NCBI GenBank assembly: GCA_964428355.1
Contig: CAYRYU010000023.1
Span: 13,162 to 77,161 of the forward strand
Length of the DNA stretch: 64,000 nt
DNA from: CAYRYU01 sp964428355
GTDB taxonomy: Bacteria > Muiribacteriota > Ozemobacteria > Ozemobacterales > Ozemobacteraceae
Direction: 5' to 3'
Part shown: in pieces, positions 1-9,471 of the stretch
How positions within the stretch are numbered: position 1 is the stretch's first letter
Layout: every line of letters begins with the position of its first letter
Translations under genes and position numbers: made by a program
Notes under the pieces: generated by a model
The model's database searches: none
What the model saw: the letters and a program-made list of their open reading frames with translations, nothing else
What the model was told of the DNA's origin: nothing

Positions 1-76
1 GGATAAGCTTGTTGCGGCCGGATAAGCTTGTTGCGGCCGGATAAGGAAGGGTAGAATGTGCCTGGTGGACTGGAGT
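1..76. repeat. 19-bp tandem repeat at window edge
   Basis: Two full copies of GGATAAGCTTGTTGCGGCC lie at 1-19 and 20-38, followed by a partial copy (GGATAAG). The array probably continues to the left beyond the window. Each unit contains a TTGTTG that could serve as a -35 for the TAGAAT at 52-57. A further partial copy follows the gap at 177-200. Confidence 0.85.
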
Positions 77-176
77 NNNNNNNNNNNNNNNNNNNNNNNN
101 NNNNNNNNNNNNNNNNNNNNNNNNNNNNNNNNNNNNNNNNNNNNNNNNNNNNNNNNNNNNNNNNNNNNNNNNNNNN
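77..176. other. 100-N scaffold gap flanked by a 55-bp duplication
   Basis: The gap is exactly 100 Ns. Bases 22-76 and 177-231 are the same 55 bases, so the two contigs end in the same k-mer-sized overlap inside the tandem repeat. The gap length is therefore arbitrary, and the duplicated 55 bp may exist only once in the genome. Confidence 0.95.
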
Positions 177-206
177 ATAAGCTTGTTGCGGCCGGATAAG
201 GAAGGG

Positions 207-212
207 TAGAAT
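207..212 (+). promoter_or_regulatory. Candidate -10 (TAGAAT) upstream of DUF4139-like gene
   Basis: The sequence GGGTAGAATG places TAGAAT at 207-212, 68 nt before the chosen ATG. A TTGTTG contributed by the upstream 19-bp repeat lies 18 nt before it. The same arrangement exists on the other side of the gap at 52-57. It is a sequence match only. Confidence 0.35.
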
Positions 213-280
213 GTGCCTGGTGGACTGGAGTGCCCGGGAAGCCGGCGTCCAAAAGTCCGCCCTTCGGGAGGAAAAAGAGA

Positions 281-1993
281 ATGAGAAAGTTGGAAGAAAA
301 AGTGCCTGCCCGCGTCGTTTTCCTGTTGCTTGCATCTGCCCTTCTGGCGCCCCATTTCGCCGCATTCGGGGAGGAGCCGCCGAAGGCGGAAATGAAAATC
401 TACAATGTGGCCCTGTTCAAGAACGGGCTGTCCTATTTCCGCGCCACCGCGACCTTTCCCGCCCGCGTGACTTCAGTATCCCTCGGGCGACTTCCCGTTC
501 CCACCTTCGGGACTTTCTGGGCGAGATATCCCGGGAGCCTGAAGGTCAGGAAGCTTGTCACATCACTCGAAACCGTCGAAGAACCGATTTCCCCTCAAAG
601 TGTTTCCCAGATCGTTCTGGCCAATGCAGGCCGGAGGGCCCGGCTCTTTTTCGGAAACGGCCCGACGGAAAGCATCGAGGGAACCGTCGTGGAACCCACC
701 CAAGAAAGCGATTTCCATGATGATGCTGGTCCGTATTCCATGAATTTCCGCTCCCCGGGTCCCACCCAACCGTACTTCGGGGTGCGGGCACCCCCCCAAG
801 CACCGGTTCTTCTGGTGAAGAACGAGAAGGGTCTCATCGCGTTACACCCGGGGTCGGTAATCCGGGCCGAGTTCGAGGGGAGTGATCCCGTGGTCAAGGT
901 CACCCAGAAGAGGAAACGGCCAACCATAAGGTTCGAGGCCGAGCCCGCCGAGAGTCCGGTTCCCATCGAGGTGACATTCCTTGCAAAGGGCATCACCTGG
1001 GTTCCGGGATATCTTGTCGACCTGACCGACCCGGCGACCGCCACCCTTTCCGCGGGCGCCCAGATCATCAATGAAGTCTGCGATCTGGACGGGGTTTCCC
1101 TTGATCTGGTCACGGGTTTCCCGAACGTCCGGTTCGGTGAAATCAGCAACCCGGTTGCGATGGCGCAGAGTCTCGCCGATTTCCTCGCATCCCTTGCGGC
1201 CGGACGAACCGATCCCGCGAGGATGTTCCGGAACGGAATGGCCCAGCAGGCTATCGTCATGAACAACATGGACGTCCGGACGGGTGCGGGGGGTGGCCTG
1301 GAAGGATACTCAATCCCAACGGAAGGGGCTGTCTCGGAAGATCTTTTCCTTTTTCCCCTCGAGAAATTCTCCCTGAAAAAGGGTGAAACAGTGTGGGTTC
1401 CTCTCTATTCCGTCGGAGTACCCTACCATCACGTCTATACCTGGAAGATCGGGGATTATCTCGATCCGAACGAGCGTTATCAGCAGTCTTCCCGTCCGGC
1501 TGACGAGGTTCCCGGACAAGAGGTCTGGCACTCCTGCCGGTTGACGAATTCGATGAAGATGCCGCTCACGACAGCGGCTGCTGAGTTCGTGGCGGAAGGA
1601 AGATTCGTGGGCCAGGACATGTGCTTCTACACCGCCCCCGGAGCGAGGACAACCATCAAGATCAACCGGGCAATGAACGTGGTGGCTGATGAGACAGAAT
1701 CAGAAACAGAGCGGAAACGGGATGCCGCGGTTTTCTATGGCTCCTCGTTCGATATGGTGTCGGTCCGGGGACATCTCAAGGTGAGGAACCGGATGGACAA
1801 GGTCATCAAGATCGAGATAACCAAGGAGCTTTCGGGGGAGGTGAAAAAAACGGAGCCGCCTGCCCGGGACACACCAACAGCCAAGGGACTCAAGAAGGTG
1901 AACCCCAGCCATTCCCTTGTGTGGGAGATCGAGGTTGGTCCCCTGGAAGAGAGGAGCCTTCAGTATGAATATCAGGTCTACATCAGGAACTGA
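281..1993 (+). CDS. Exported DUF4139-like protein
   Basis: The product is 570 aa. ATG 281 is chosen over an in-frame GTG at 230 because GGGAGG lies about 10 nt upstream and the protein then opens with a clean signal peptide (residues about 8-30, cleavage after ...AAFGEE). The middle (VTFLAKGITWVPGYLVDL, then a segment reading INEVCDLDGVSLDLVTGFP) is typical of DUF4139 proteins, whose beta-rich domain has no assigned enzymatic activity. The N-terminal part (ALFKNGLSYFRATATFP) resembles the region that precedes this domain in longer family members. It is probably periplasmic or surface-associated. Only 4 nt separate it from the next gene, so the two are likely co-transcribed. The function is unknown. 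Confidence 0.8.
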   Translation: MRKLEEKVPARVVFLLLASALLAPHFAAFGEEPPKAEMKIYNVALFKNGLSYFRATATFPARVTSVSLGRLPVPTFGTFWARYPGSLKVRKLVTSLETVEEPISPQSVSQIVLANAGRRARLFFGNGPTESIEGTVVEPTQESDFHDDAGPYSMNFRSPGPTQPYFGVRAPPQAPVLLVKNEKGLIALHPGSVIRAEFEGSDPVVKVTQKRKRPTIRFEAEPAESPVPIEVTFLAKGITWVPGYLVDLTDPATATLSAGAQIINEVCDLDGVSLDLVTGFPNVRFGEISNPVAMAQSLADFLASLAAGRTDPARMFRNGMAQQAIVMNNMDVRTGAGGGLEGYSIPTEGAVSEDLFLFPLEKFSLKKGETVWVPLYSVGVPYHHVYTWKIGDYLDPNERYQQSSRPADEVPGQEVWHSCRLTNSMKMPLTTAAAEFVAEGRFVGQDMCFYTAPGARTTIKINRAMNVVADETESETERKRDAAVFYGSSFDMVSVRGHLKVRNRMDKVIKIEITKELSGEVKKTEPPARDTPTAKGLKKVNPSHSLVWEIEVGPLEERSLQYEYQVYIRN

Positions 1994-1997
1994 AACG

Positions 1998-2402
1998 ATG
2001 ATCGACGGGATCAACCATATCACCCTTTCCGTGGTCGATATCGGCACTTCGTTCCTTTTCTACAGGGATGTTTTGGGGTTCAAGCCTGTCATGAGATCAC
2101 CCTTCAGCGCGTATTTCACCTTCGGCGGGATCTGGCTCGCCCTTGTCGAAGAGAAGTCGGCAAACCGGGAAAACGACACCTACGCTCATATAGCCCTCAA
2201 CCTGGTAAAAAAGGACTTCCGGACCATGGTCGAACGCCTGGTCGAAAACGGGGTGGTACAATGGCAGGAAAACCGCTCGGAGGGCGAATCCTTCTACTTC
2301 CTCGATCCGAGCGGAAACCGGTTCGAGTTGCACTACTCGACGCTCGAAGCCCGTGTCAAACACGGGAAGGAGGAATGGGACGGCGTGGAGTGGTTCGTCT
2401 GA
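1998..2402 (+). CDS. fosA: FosA-type fosfomycin thiol transferase (VOC fold)
   Basis: The product is 134 aa, the usual length of FosA. The ATG at 1998 starts MIDGINHITL; a longer frame would run back into the upstream gene. FosA enzymes add glutathione to C1 of fosfomycin in the cytosol using Mn2+ and K+. With FosA numbering, the metal ligands are all present at the expected positions (His7, His64, Glu110). So are Thr9, Tyr39, Trp46, Ser94, Ser98, Tyr100 (the K+ loop in NRSEGESFYFLDP) and Arg119. Lys90 of the classical enzyme is Gln here, and Cys48 is Ala. Position 44 is Gly, which argues against FosX. No resistance or mobile gene is adjacent, so this looks like a chromosomal homologue. Its activity on fosfomycin is inferred. 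Confidence 0.88.
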   Translation: MIDGINHITLSVVDIGTSFLFYRDVLGFKPVMRSPFSAYFTFGGIWLALVEEKSANRENDTYAHIALNLVKKDFRTMVERLVENGVVQWQENRSEGESFYFLDPSGNRFELHYSTLEARVKHGKEEWDGVEWFV

Positions 2403-2531
2403 ATGGGTCGGCCGTTCAGTCGCTCGGAAGCTCAACCGCTCCATTCGATCACACTTGATTCCAACGGTTGGTTTTTGGGATGAATTGGGTTACCTTGGGG
2501 AATCCTGACATCAAACATTGGAGGCCTTTCG

Positions 2532-3305
2532 GTGATTATCGACCAGTTGAATTCAGTCCATTCCCGGTTCGGGGCATTTTTATGCACACTCCTCGCCGTT
2601 TTCATGGCTCTCCCCGCCACCGCACTCGAACCGGTTTTCCGGGTTCGACTCGACGGTGAGATCAAAGTCGCTCACACCGTTCCCATCAACCAGGCCCCGT
2701 GTTGGCAGTTGGTCGCCGAGGGATTCAACGTTCCAGGGGATCCTTCCGCGAAGGCGTTCGCCATCGACAATAACTTCCCCCCCTCGCAGGACAAATGGAA
2801 AAGCACTGTTCCGGCTTACGGGAAATTCCGTTTCAACTACCCTCTCGGCGTTGCGAGGAGCACTACTCCCGCGGCGGCGTTCAAAGTGAAATCTCTTGGA
2901 CACAAGGCGTGCAGCTCGGTCGAATGGAGGCCCCAGACCAAGCAGCTTTCCATGAAATGGAAGATCGTCGACGATACCTCCAAATTCGTCAACGGAGACG
3001 GCTCGAAAGGGAAATGCATTGAGCTGACATCCGAAAAAGACGCGGTCCTTCTGGTTGCTTGCGGGGAGGGCAAGCGCTGGGCAGCCGGTGGATACGAAAT
3101 GGCCGACATCGGGGGATGGGGAAACACCCGCCGGTATTCCGATCCGGTTTACATGGAACCGATGGACGAAGGAAAGATCGAGTATTACTACGCGATGGCG
3201 GTTCACTTCAACTGGTGCGCCAGCAAGGTCCTGGCGATTCAGACCGTTGGGAAGGGCGTTACGAAGAACCCCGAAGTCTACATCGATGGCAAGAAGGTCC
3301 TCTAG
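2532..3305 (+). CDS. Exported protein of unknown function
   Basis: The product is 257 aa. GTG 2532 has GGAGG 7 nt upstream, and the start gives a signal peptide (hydrophobic stretch FLCTLLAVFMALPATA, cleavage near residue 31). The mature part is beta-rich, with cysteines near residues 57, 125, 162, 176 and 224 that could form disulfides. I recognise no family. A hairpin terminator follows 25 nt after the stop, so it ends its own transcription unit, possibly with the two upstream genes. Confidence 0.75.
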   Translation: MIIDQLNSVHSRFGAFLCTLLAVFMALPATALEPVFRVRLDGEIKVAHTVPINQAPCWQLVAEGFNVPGDPSAKAFAIDNNFPPSQDKWKSTVPAYGKFRFNYPLGVARSTTPAAAFKVKSLGHKACSSVEWRPQTKQLSMKWKIVDDTSKFVNGDGSKGKCIELTSEKDAVLLVACGEGKRWAAGGYEMADIGGWGNTRRYSDPVYMEPMDEGKIEYYYAMAVHFNWCASKVLAIQTVGKGVTKNPEVYIDGKKVL

Positions 3306-3329
3306 GGCTTTCGAGTAACCTTTTACAAA

Positions 3330-3366
3330 CAGGAATGTTGCCCGTGTTGGGCGACATTCCTGTTTT
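3330..3366 (+). terminator. Intrinsic terminator
   Basis: The inverted repeat CAGGAATGTTGCCC / GGGCGACATTCCTG (3330-3343 with 3349-3362, one G-U pair, loop GTGTT) is followed by TTTT. It sits 25 nt after the stop of the preceding gene. Confidence 0.8.
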
Positions 3367-3567
3367 CGGCCGGTCTTTTCGGTTCAAGGAAACGGGAGGT
3401 GGCCCCTTCGGGTGGGATTAAGGTAAAATGTCCTTGAGCTTCACCCCAAACGGGAGTCTGTCGCTGTCGAAGTTTTCCTCCGGAGAGAACCTCCGGGTTG
3501 GGTTTTCGAGGATTGAGGGTCCGCGCGTTCCTTATTCGAAGAAGCATATACTCGAAAAGGAGATCCG

Positions 3568-6500
3568 ATGGGAGGGTTGGGAAAAGCCGTTCTCGATACC
3601 CTGGAGAGGATCTCTTCCAGGGGTGTCGGTCTCGTATTGGTGATCGGGGCCGACGGTGAGATCATCTGGCGGAATGCGAGGTCAGGGGTTCTTTTCGAAC
3701 GGCGAACGGGTGATCCGGAAATCTCCCACAGGTTTCCCTTTCTCTCGGTCGGAAACGAGGAGATCTTCCTTTCGAAGACCGGACAGGCCCTTGATGGTTT
3801 GAAGCCCGAGCCGGTCGACCTTCCTTGGGGTTCCGGGAACGGGGCGAAAGGAACCATACGGTGGGAATTCATCCCCGTCGAAGACGATTCTGGGAGCGTT
3901 GGAAAAGCGGTGGTTGCTTTCGGCCGTTTTCCCATCGGTGAATGCCAGGGGTCTTCCAATTTTTCCGCCGTTGAGGAGCGGTATCGGCTTCTTTTCGAAA
4001 ACACCGGAATCGGCATGATGTATATCCATAGCGACACCAGGCTGATCCTTGTCAACAGGGAACTCGAGAAAATGACCGGTTTTTCCAAAGCCCAGCTCGA
4101 GGAGAAGATGAGCTGGACCGAATTGATTCCACGCCTTGGTGACCTGGATCGTATGCTGAAGTATCATCGCCTCCGGAGGATAGATCCATCCCTCGCTCCC
4201 GAAGTCTATGAAACCAGCGTCCGGACACGGGAGGGGGTCGAAAGGGAAATCTCCATCAGGGTTACGATGATCCCTGATACTGATTTCAGCCTGGCTTCCC
4301 TGATCGACATCACCGATAGAAAGAGGGTGGAGGAAAGCCTGCGGAAGAGTGAAGAGAAATATCGCACCCTGGTGGAAAACCTGCAGGATACTCTCTACAG
4401 ATGCGATCTCGAAGGAAACATCACCTTCGTCAGTCCTTCCGGTGCCCAACTCCTGGGGTTCGATTCCACGGAGGAACTGGTTGGCCAGAACATCGCCAGG
4501 GATCGCTATTTCAATCCCTCCGACAGGGAGGCCCTGGTTTCGATTCTCCGGGAAAAGGGGAGGGTCGCAAATCACGAGGTTTTCCTGAAACGCAAGGACG
4601 GCACCCCAATGGTGGTGGTAACGAACAGCCAACTATTCCATGACCATAGCGGCAAGGTTGTCGGCGTAGTGGGCATTTTCAGCGACGTCACCCAGCGGAA
4701 GGTGGCTGAAAAGGAGAACCACCGACTTGCAGAGATCGTTCGGCACAGCCGGGAACTCGTCAATCTCGCGGATCTCGACGGAAAAATGTTCTTCCTCAAC
4801 GAAGCGGGGATGAACATGCTTGGAATCGATTCGGAGGACATCAAGAACACCTCCATCCTGGATGTCATCCCCGACCATCTCAAGGAGTTCGTTGCTCGGG
4901 GGATACTGCCGAAAATCCTGGCCGGAGGGGATTGGGAGGGGGAGCTCCAGTATGTGAATCTCAAGACCCGGAAACTGGTGGATGTTCAGGTTCTGGCTTT
5001 CTCGATCGAGGATACGGGATCAGATTCCGGTCCCATCAAGCGGAAATTCCTTGCGAACGTATCTCTCGATATCTCTTTGAAAAAGAAGGCGGAGAGAGCC
5101 TTGCAGGAACACGAACAAAGATTGAGGGGAATCACCCAGAATATTCCCGCTGTCGTCTACCAGTTTTTCGCCACGGATGCGGGGGAATACGGGATTGATT
5201 TCTTCAGTAACCCCGCTGCGGGCATCTTCGGCCTGAAGAGTGATCTGAAAGGCATTTTCCAGGAATTCCTTTTGCACGTTCACGAGGAGGACCGGGAAAG
5301 CTTTCTGGCATCCATTCGGGACTCGGTGAAGGGCTGCTCGAACTGGGATTTCCGAGGTCGTTTCGTCAAGGACTCCGGGGAGGTCATCTGGTTTCACGGC
5401 CACTCCACACCCACGCGGAAGGGGGACCGCCTGGTTTTCGACGGGGTCATCCTCGACGTCACAGACCGGATGAGAGCCGAGGAAACCTTTCGCCAGTCGG
5501 AAGACAAGTTCATGAAGATCTTCATGACCACCCCTGATTGTATTGTGATTACGAGGCTTTCCGACGGGCTGTTTCTGGATGTCAACCTGGGTTTCGAGGA
5601 AATCATCGGGTGGAAGCGGGAAGAAGCCCTCCAGCGGACATCCCTGGAAATGAACCTCTGGGTAGATCCCAAGGATCGGGACTTCCTGGTCAAATCCTTG
5701 GAGGAGTCCGGAGAGATCCTCCACCATGAGACCAGGCTTCGCAGGAAAGACGGACGGGTGCTCAACGTTATTTATTCCGCCCGCTCGATCAGGATAGCCA
5801 ACGAGAAGTGCCTGATCAAAATCGTCCAGGATTTCACCGGGCGGAAACTCATGGAAGAGGAGCGACGCAAGCTCGAACTCCAGTTGTTTCAATCCCAGAA
5901 GATGGAGGCTATCGGAAGGCTGGCGGGTGGGATTGCCCACGATTTCAACAACATTCTCAGCGCAATCGTGGGCTATTCTGAACTCTGCCTCGAATCCATG
6001 TCCGATCGGCCCGCGGAGAAGGGCTTTCTCGACCAGGTTCTCACAGCTGCGCACCGGGCCAGGGATCTGGTCAGACAGATCCTGACCTTCAGTCGAAAGG
6101 GGGGCCCTGAAAAGAAGCCGATCTCCGTCTTTCCGATCCTGAAGGAAGTCGTCAAATTCATGCGTGCCTCGCTCCCCACAACGATCGAAATCCGGCAGAA
6201 GTTCGAGGAAGGCCCGGGCGCGATCCTGGCGGACCCCATCCAGATTCATCAGGTGCTGATGAACCTTTGCACCAACGCCGGTCATGCGATGAAGGAGAAG
6301 GGGGGTATTCTCGAACTCGGTTCGAGGATCCTTCCGGATGGGGGAATCCCATTGACGGGGTCTCAACCGTTACTGTGCAGATGCCTGGAATTGTCCGTCA
6401 GGGATTCCGGCCATGGGATTCCCCGCGAGTATCTGAACCGGATCTTCGAACCCTACTTTTCAACCAAAGCCCATGGGGAAGGTTCGGGATTGGGGCTCGC

Positions 6501-7023
6501 GGTGGTGCACGGAATAGTCAAGGATCACGGAGGCGAAGTCAGGGTGCAGAGCGAAGTCGGCAAAGGGACTATTTTCTCAATCATCCTTCCCCTAATCGAG
6601 GACATGTCCGAGGACCTCCTGACCGAAACCCAGGAAGAGGTCTTGAAGGGAAAAGGCGAGAGGGTTCTTTTCGTCGATGACGAGAGGATGGTGTCCGATT
6701 TCAATCGGGTCATGCTCGAAACGTTGGGTTACGAGGTTGTCATCGAGACCGATCCAGAGCGTGCAGTTGAGGTTTTCCGGAAAAGCAGCTCGGGTTTCGA
6801 CATCGTGATAACTGACAAGACCATGCCCCGCATGACTGGCTTCGATCTTGCGGCCCAGATCAGAGCCCTCCGTCCGGACATCCCCATCATCATCTGCTCG
6901 GGACTGCAGGAAAAGGAGGACCAGGAAAAGCTCGCGGCGCTTGGTATCAGACAATACATCGCCAAGCCAGCGAGAATCAGCACCATTTCAAAAGCCCTCA
7001 GGGAGGAGCTGGAAAGGAAATGA
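3568..7023 (+). CDS. Multi-PAS hybrid histidine kinase with receiver domain
   Basis: The product is 1151 aa and its ATG is preceded by AAGGAGA. There is no signal peptide or membrane span, so the sensor is cytosolic. Five clear PAS/PAC units occur at about 134-250, 261-378, 385-505, 515-635 and 645-755, several ending in the usual D(I/V)T-R(K/M) linker. A weaker PAS-like stretch lies at 10-125. A HisKA domain follows, with the phospho-accepting His at about 791 (GGIAHDFNNIL). Next come an HATPase domain (about 890-1010; N box, DSGHGIP, GSGLGLAVV) and a C-terminal receiver (1030-1150) with Asp1083 in VITDKTMPRM and a conserved AKPARI lysine. The GGIAHDFNN signature is typical of soluble hybrid kinases. 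No response regulator is adjacent, so the output partner is unknown. Confidence 0.93.
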   Translation: MGGLGKAVLDTLERISSRGVGLVLVIGADGEIIWRNARSGVLFERRTGDPEISHRFPFLSVGNEEIFLSKTGQALDGLKPEPVDLPWGSGNGAKGTIRWEFIPVEDDSGSVGKAVVAFGRFPIGECQGSSNFSAVEERYRLLFENTGIGMMYIHSDTRLILVNRELEKMTGFSKAQLEEKMSWTELIPRLGDLDRMLKYHRLRRIDPSLAPEVYETSVRTREGVEREISIRVTMIPDTDFSLASLIDITDRKRVEESLRKSEEKYRTLVENLQDTLYRCDLEGNITFVSPSGAQLLGFDSTEELVGQNIARDRYFNPSDREALVSILREKGRVANHEVFLKRKDGTPMVVVTNSQLFHDHSGKVVGVVGIFSDVTQRKVAEKENHRLAEIVRHSRELVNLADLDGKMFFLNEAGMNMLGIDSEDIKNTSILDVIPDHLKEFVARGILPKILAGGDWEGELQYVNLKTRKLVDVQVLAFSIEDTGSDSGPIKRKFLANVSLDISLKKKAERALQEHEQRLRGITQNIPAVVYQFFATDAGEYGIDFFSNPAAGIFGLKSDLKGIFQEFLLHVHEEDRESFLASIRDSVKGCSNWDFRGRFVKDSGEVIWFHGHSTPTRKGDRLVFDGVILDVTDRMRAEETFRQSEDKFMKIFMTTPDCIVITRLSDGLFLDVNLGFEEIIGWKREEALQRTSLEMNLWVDPKDRDFLVKSLEESGEILHHETRLRRKDGRVLNVIYSARSIRIANEKCLIKIVQDFTGRKLMEEERRKLELQLFQSQKMEAIGRLAGGIAHDFNNILSAIVGYSELCLESMSDRPAEKGFLDQVLTAAHRARDLVRQILTFSRKGGPEKKPISVFPILKEVVKFMRASLPTTIEIRQKFEEGPGAILADPIQIHQVLMNLCTNAGHAMKEKGGILELGSRILPDGGIPLTGSQPLLCRCLELSVRDSGHGIPREYLNRIFEPYFSTKAHGEGSGLGLAVVHGIVKDHGGEVRVQSEVGKGTIFSIILPLIEDMSEDLLTETQEEVLKGKGERVLFVDDERMVSDFNRVMLETLGYEVVIETDPERAVEVFRKSSSGFDIVITDKTMPRMTGFDLAAQIRALRPDIPIIICSGLQEKEDQEKLAALGIRQYIAKPARISTISKALREELERK

Positions 7024-7049
7024 TGTGGTGGAAATCCCTTTGGGGCAGT

Positions 7050-8243
7050 TCAGTTTTGCCTTGTGATTTCTGCCGTGACCTGCTTTCGCTCCTCGTGGTC
7101 CCCCACGAGCAGGACGTAAGCGAAATCACCCATCACGGGGCTGTCCATTGGGCAGCTGAAAACGATTTTTTCGGAATATTTCTCCATGACCTCCTGGTGG
7201 GAGAGACGGTAAGGTAGCCGGTTCACCCGCCCGATGTAGAGGCTGATCATGTCACGTGGACACGACAGGGGGCCCTTGGCCCCGTTCAGCATTCCGGCAT
7301 AGGCTTCCCAGATATCGATTCCGTTTGCGTGGTTGATCATGTCAAGGGTCAGGACACCGGGTGGGCGGGAGTTCATCTCCAAGCCAAAGAAACGCGTGCC
7401 AACCCGGAAGAACTCGATGTGGAAAAACCTGCCCCGAATCCCGAAATTGCGAACCAGGCGAGGACCGAGCTCGGTGAAAACCTCGGGAACATCCCTCTGC
7501 CGGAGATTGTGGTACGAAAGTACTTCCCCCCCGACGATCTCCAACAGCCCGTGGTTTACCGGATGGATGGTGCTGAAGATCACGTTTCCGTCGAGATCTG
7601 CGAGACCATCGTAGGAGATGAGCTCCCTTTCTGAATCTCCAATGAACCGCTCGAGAAAGTATTCCGTTCCCGGGGTACGGTTGCCGAAAAAATCCCTGGC
7701 CTCCGCGACGTTCGATATTTTGTGGGTGTCAGAAGCTCCAACCCCGATATCGGGCTTCGCGATGATCGTCCCTTCCTCGTTCAGGAAGTTCAGAAGGTGG
7801 TTCTCGTCCCTCATGGTTTCTCCACGGACCACTTCCACCCCGGTGGAACGGAAAATCTCCTTCATTCGGGATTTGCAGATCAGGTTGAGCAGATCCCCGG
7901 GCCGGGGGCCCGGAACGTTGAAATCTTCTCTTAATCTGGCTTCCAGTGGTAGCCAGAACTCGTTGAATGATTCGATATGGTGAAGTCGACCGTGCCGGGC
8001 GATGTAACCTGCAACGGTCCTGTAGATAGGTTCGTATCTGGTTTCGTCGAACCGGGCTTTTCCCGAATAGCAATGCAAATCGATCCGGTGGTAGTCCGTG
8101 AGGGTCGATTTCAGCTCATTACTCAGTTCATCGTGATGGGCGTCCCCAATCCCGAGGAGAAGGAAACCATTCCGGACCAAAGGTTCGGAAAAAAGGTACA
8201 ATCGGGGGGGATAATGAGGGGAAAGCATCAGGAAATTCTTCAC
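7050..8243 (-). CDS. ATP-grasp superfamily enzyme
   Basis: The product is 397 aa. GTG 8243 has AAGGAA 6 nt upstream on the minus strand. The central region (about 110-310) has ATP-grasp character: the lid segment IIAKPDIGVGASDTHKI, the YFLERFIGDSEREL region and the Mg-binding end GLEMNSRPPG (Glu and Asn). Such enzymes form amide or carboxylate-amine bonds through acyl-phosphates. The N-terminal 100 residues (LSPHYPPRLYLF...) look like the usual preATP-grasp domain. The substrate cannot be told from sequence. It converges with the kinase gene over 26 nt and diverges from the lipase gene. It is cytosolic, with no signal peptide. Confidence 0.78.
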   Translation of the reverse strand: MKNFLMLSPHYPPRLYLFSEPLVRNGFLLLGIGDAHHDELSNELKSTLTDYHRIDLHCYSGKARFDETRYEPIYRTVAGYIARHGRLHHIESFNEFWLPLEARLREDFNVPGPRPGDLLNLICKSRMKEIFRSTGVEVVRGETMRDENHLLNFLNEEGTIIAKPDIGVGASDTHKISNVAEARDFFGNRTPGTEYFLERFIGDSERELISYDGLADLDGNVIFSTIHPVNHGLLEIVGGEVLSYHNLRQRDVPEVFTELGPRLVRNFGIRGRFFHIEFFRVGTRFFGLEMNSRPPGVLTLDMINHANGIDIWEAYAGMLNGAKGPLSCPRDMISLYIGRVNRLPYRLSHQEVMEKYSEKIVFSCPMDSPVMGDFAYVLLVGDHEERKQVTAEITRQN

Positions 8244-8369
8244 GTGTCGTTCCTTAAAATGGGGGTTGGGGAATTAAACCACAAAACCCCTCCCATTTCA
8301 CCTTTTTGATTCCCAGCCCACGGGCTGTCGGAGTAACCCCCAAAGTAAGGTGGCCTCTCCTGCGGTTCC

Positions 8370-8398
8370 TTGACTTTCTTCTTCCCGACCAATAAAAT
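8370..8398 (+). promoter_or_regulatory. Sigma70-type promoter of the lipase gene
   Basis: TTGACT (8370-8375), a 17-nt spacer and TAAAAT (8393-8398) lie 78 nt before the lipase ATG in a divergent intergenic region. Spacing and hexamers fit the housekeeping consensus. Confidence 0.6.
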
Positions 8399-8476
8399 GG
8401 GGTGGAACCAAGGGAATTCCACACCAGGAATCTCCCTCAGACGAGATAACGCTGACTGAGGAAGGCAATCGACTTT

Positions 8477-9376
8477 ATGTCAATTTCCAGAAAAGGAAGC
8501 CGTCTTTTCCTGCCGTTTCTTTTCTCTGCGGTTTTCTTCCTTTTCGCACCCTCCGCATTTTGCATTTCCGTCCTGGATTCCGCCCGCCTTTCCTGCGAAG
8601 CCCACAAATACGGCCGGGATGATTTCAAGATTCCGGAAGGGTACACTGTGCTTCTCGGGCACGCCCGCCCAAGGGGCGGATTTCAGGGCGTGGCGTTCGA
8701 AAAGACGCAGACCGGTGAAGTGGTCGTTGCTTTTTCCGGCACCAATTTTGCAGATCCGGAAGATCTTTTGGCCGACCTTGGAATCGGGATTTCCGATACG
8801 GGGGCACTCAAAAGAGCAATCAAGATCCTTCTTCACCTTGAAGATCAACTGGTAGGCGGCGAATCGGAAAAGGAAATGATGGCTGTCATAAAAGTGGCCA
8901 TGAACAAGATGATTTTCAGTCCCTCCGAGAATGTCAGATTGCAGATCGATGACGCCCGGAAGTTTTTCAAGGATGTCACATCACTCATGTCCCAAAGAAA
9001 ACGATTCGCACTCCTCCACCGTGATTTCGAAGATGCGGGAAAGGAACCCCCAATCGTCCTCACCGGCCATTCCCTCGGTGGGTTCCTTGCACAGATCCTG
9101 GCATCCGAAAATGACCTTTCCGCCCACACCTTCAATGCCCCTGGCGCGGCTGGAATGATGAACGCTCTCGGTTCCCCCAAGATAGTCAATCATGTAAGAA
9201 GATTCGACCTTGCCGGAATATATGGGAAGCATGTCGGCAGGGTTTTGAACTATCCCTCGAGCAAAATCTCCGTTTCGAACTACTTCATGACATTCTTCAT
9301 CAGGAACCACGTGATGAGCCAGTTTCTGAATGATCTCGAGCAGGGTATGGGATCGGTTTCCGACGGTCACGAATGA
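8477..9376 (+). CDS. Exported class 3 (Lipase_3) family lipase
   Basis: The product is 299 aa. ATG 8477 gives a typical signal peptide (LFLPFLFSAVFFLFAPSAFC). The alpha/beta hydrolase core shows VVVAFSGTN (strand before the oxyanion region) and the nucleophile elbow IVLTGHSLGG with Ser199. An Asp in the strand after it and His near residue 275 (RNHVMSQFL) could complete the triad, as in fungal-type class 3 lipases. The likely role is hydrolysis of acylglycerols outside the cytoplasm. The substrate is not predictable. GAGGAAGG lies upstream, and a good promoter sits at 8370-8398. Confidence 0.87.
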   Translation: MSISRKGSRLFLPFLFSAVFFLFAPSAFCISVLDSARLSCEAHKYGRDDFKIPEGYTVLLGHARPRGGFQGVAFEKTQTGEVVVAFSGTNFADPEDLLADLGIGISDTGALKRAIKILLHLEDQLVGGESEKEMMAVIKVAMNKMIFSPSENVRLQIDDARKFFKDVTSLMSQRKRFALLHRDFEDAGKEPPIVLTGHSLGGFLAQILASENDLSAHTFNAPGAAGMMNALGSPKIVNHVRRFDLAGIYGKHVGRVLNYPSSKISVSNYFMTFFIRNHVMSQFLNDLEQGMGSVSDGHE

Positions 9377-9471
9377 TCCATTGCCCGTTGTTCCGCCTTT
9401 TCCCGGGGCCCCTTTTTCCTGGCGCCCATGGTCCTCTTCTTGCCGTCGTTTTCGCCGGTTGATCGAGCCCG

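Noticed and set aside
1998..2402. FosX or FosB assignment
   Set aside because: Key positions (Gly44, Tyr39, Trp46, Arg119) match FosA better.
5020..6366. Long open frame (448 codons) antisense to the hybrid kinase
   Set aside because: It lies fully inside a gene with clear domains and shows no protein features.
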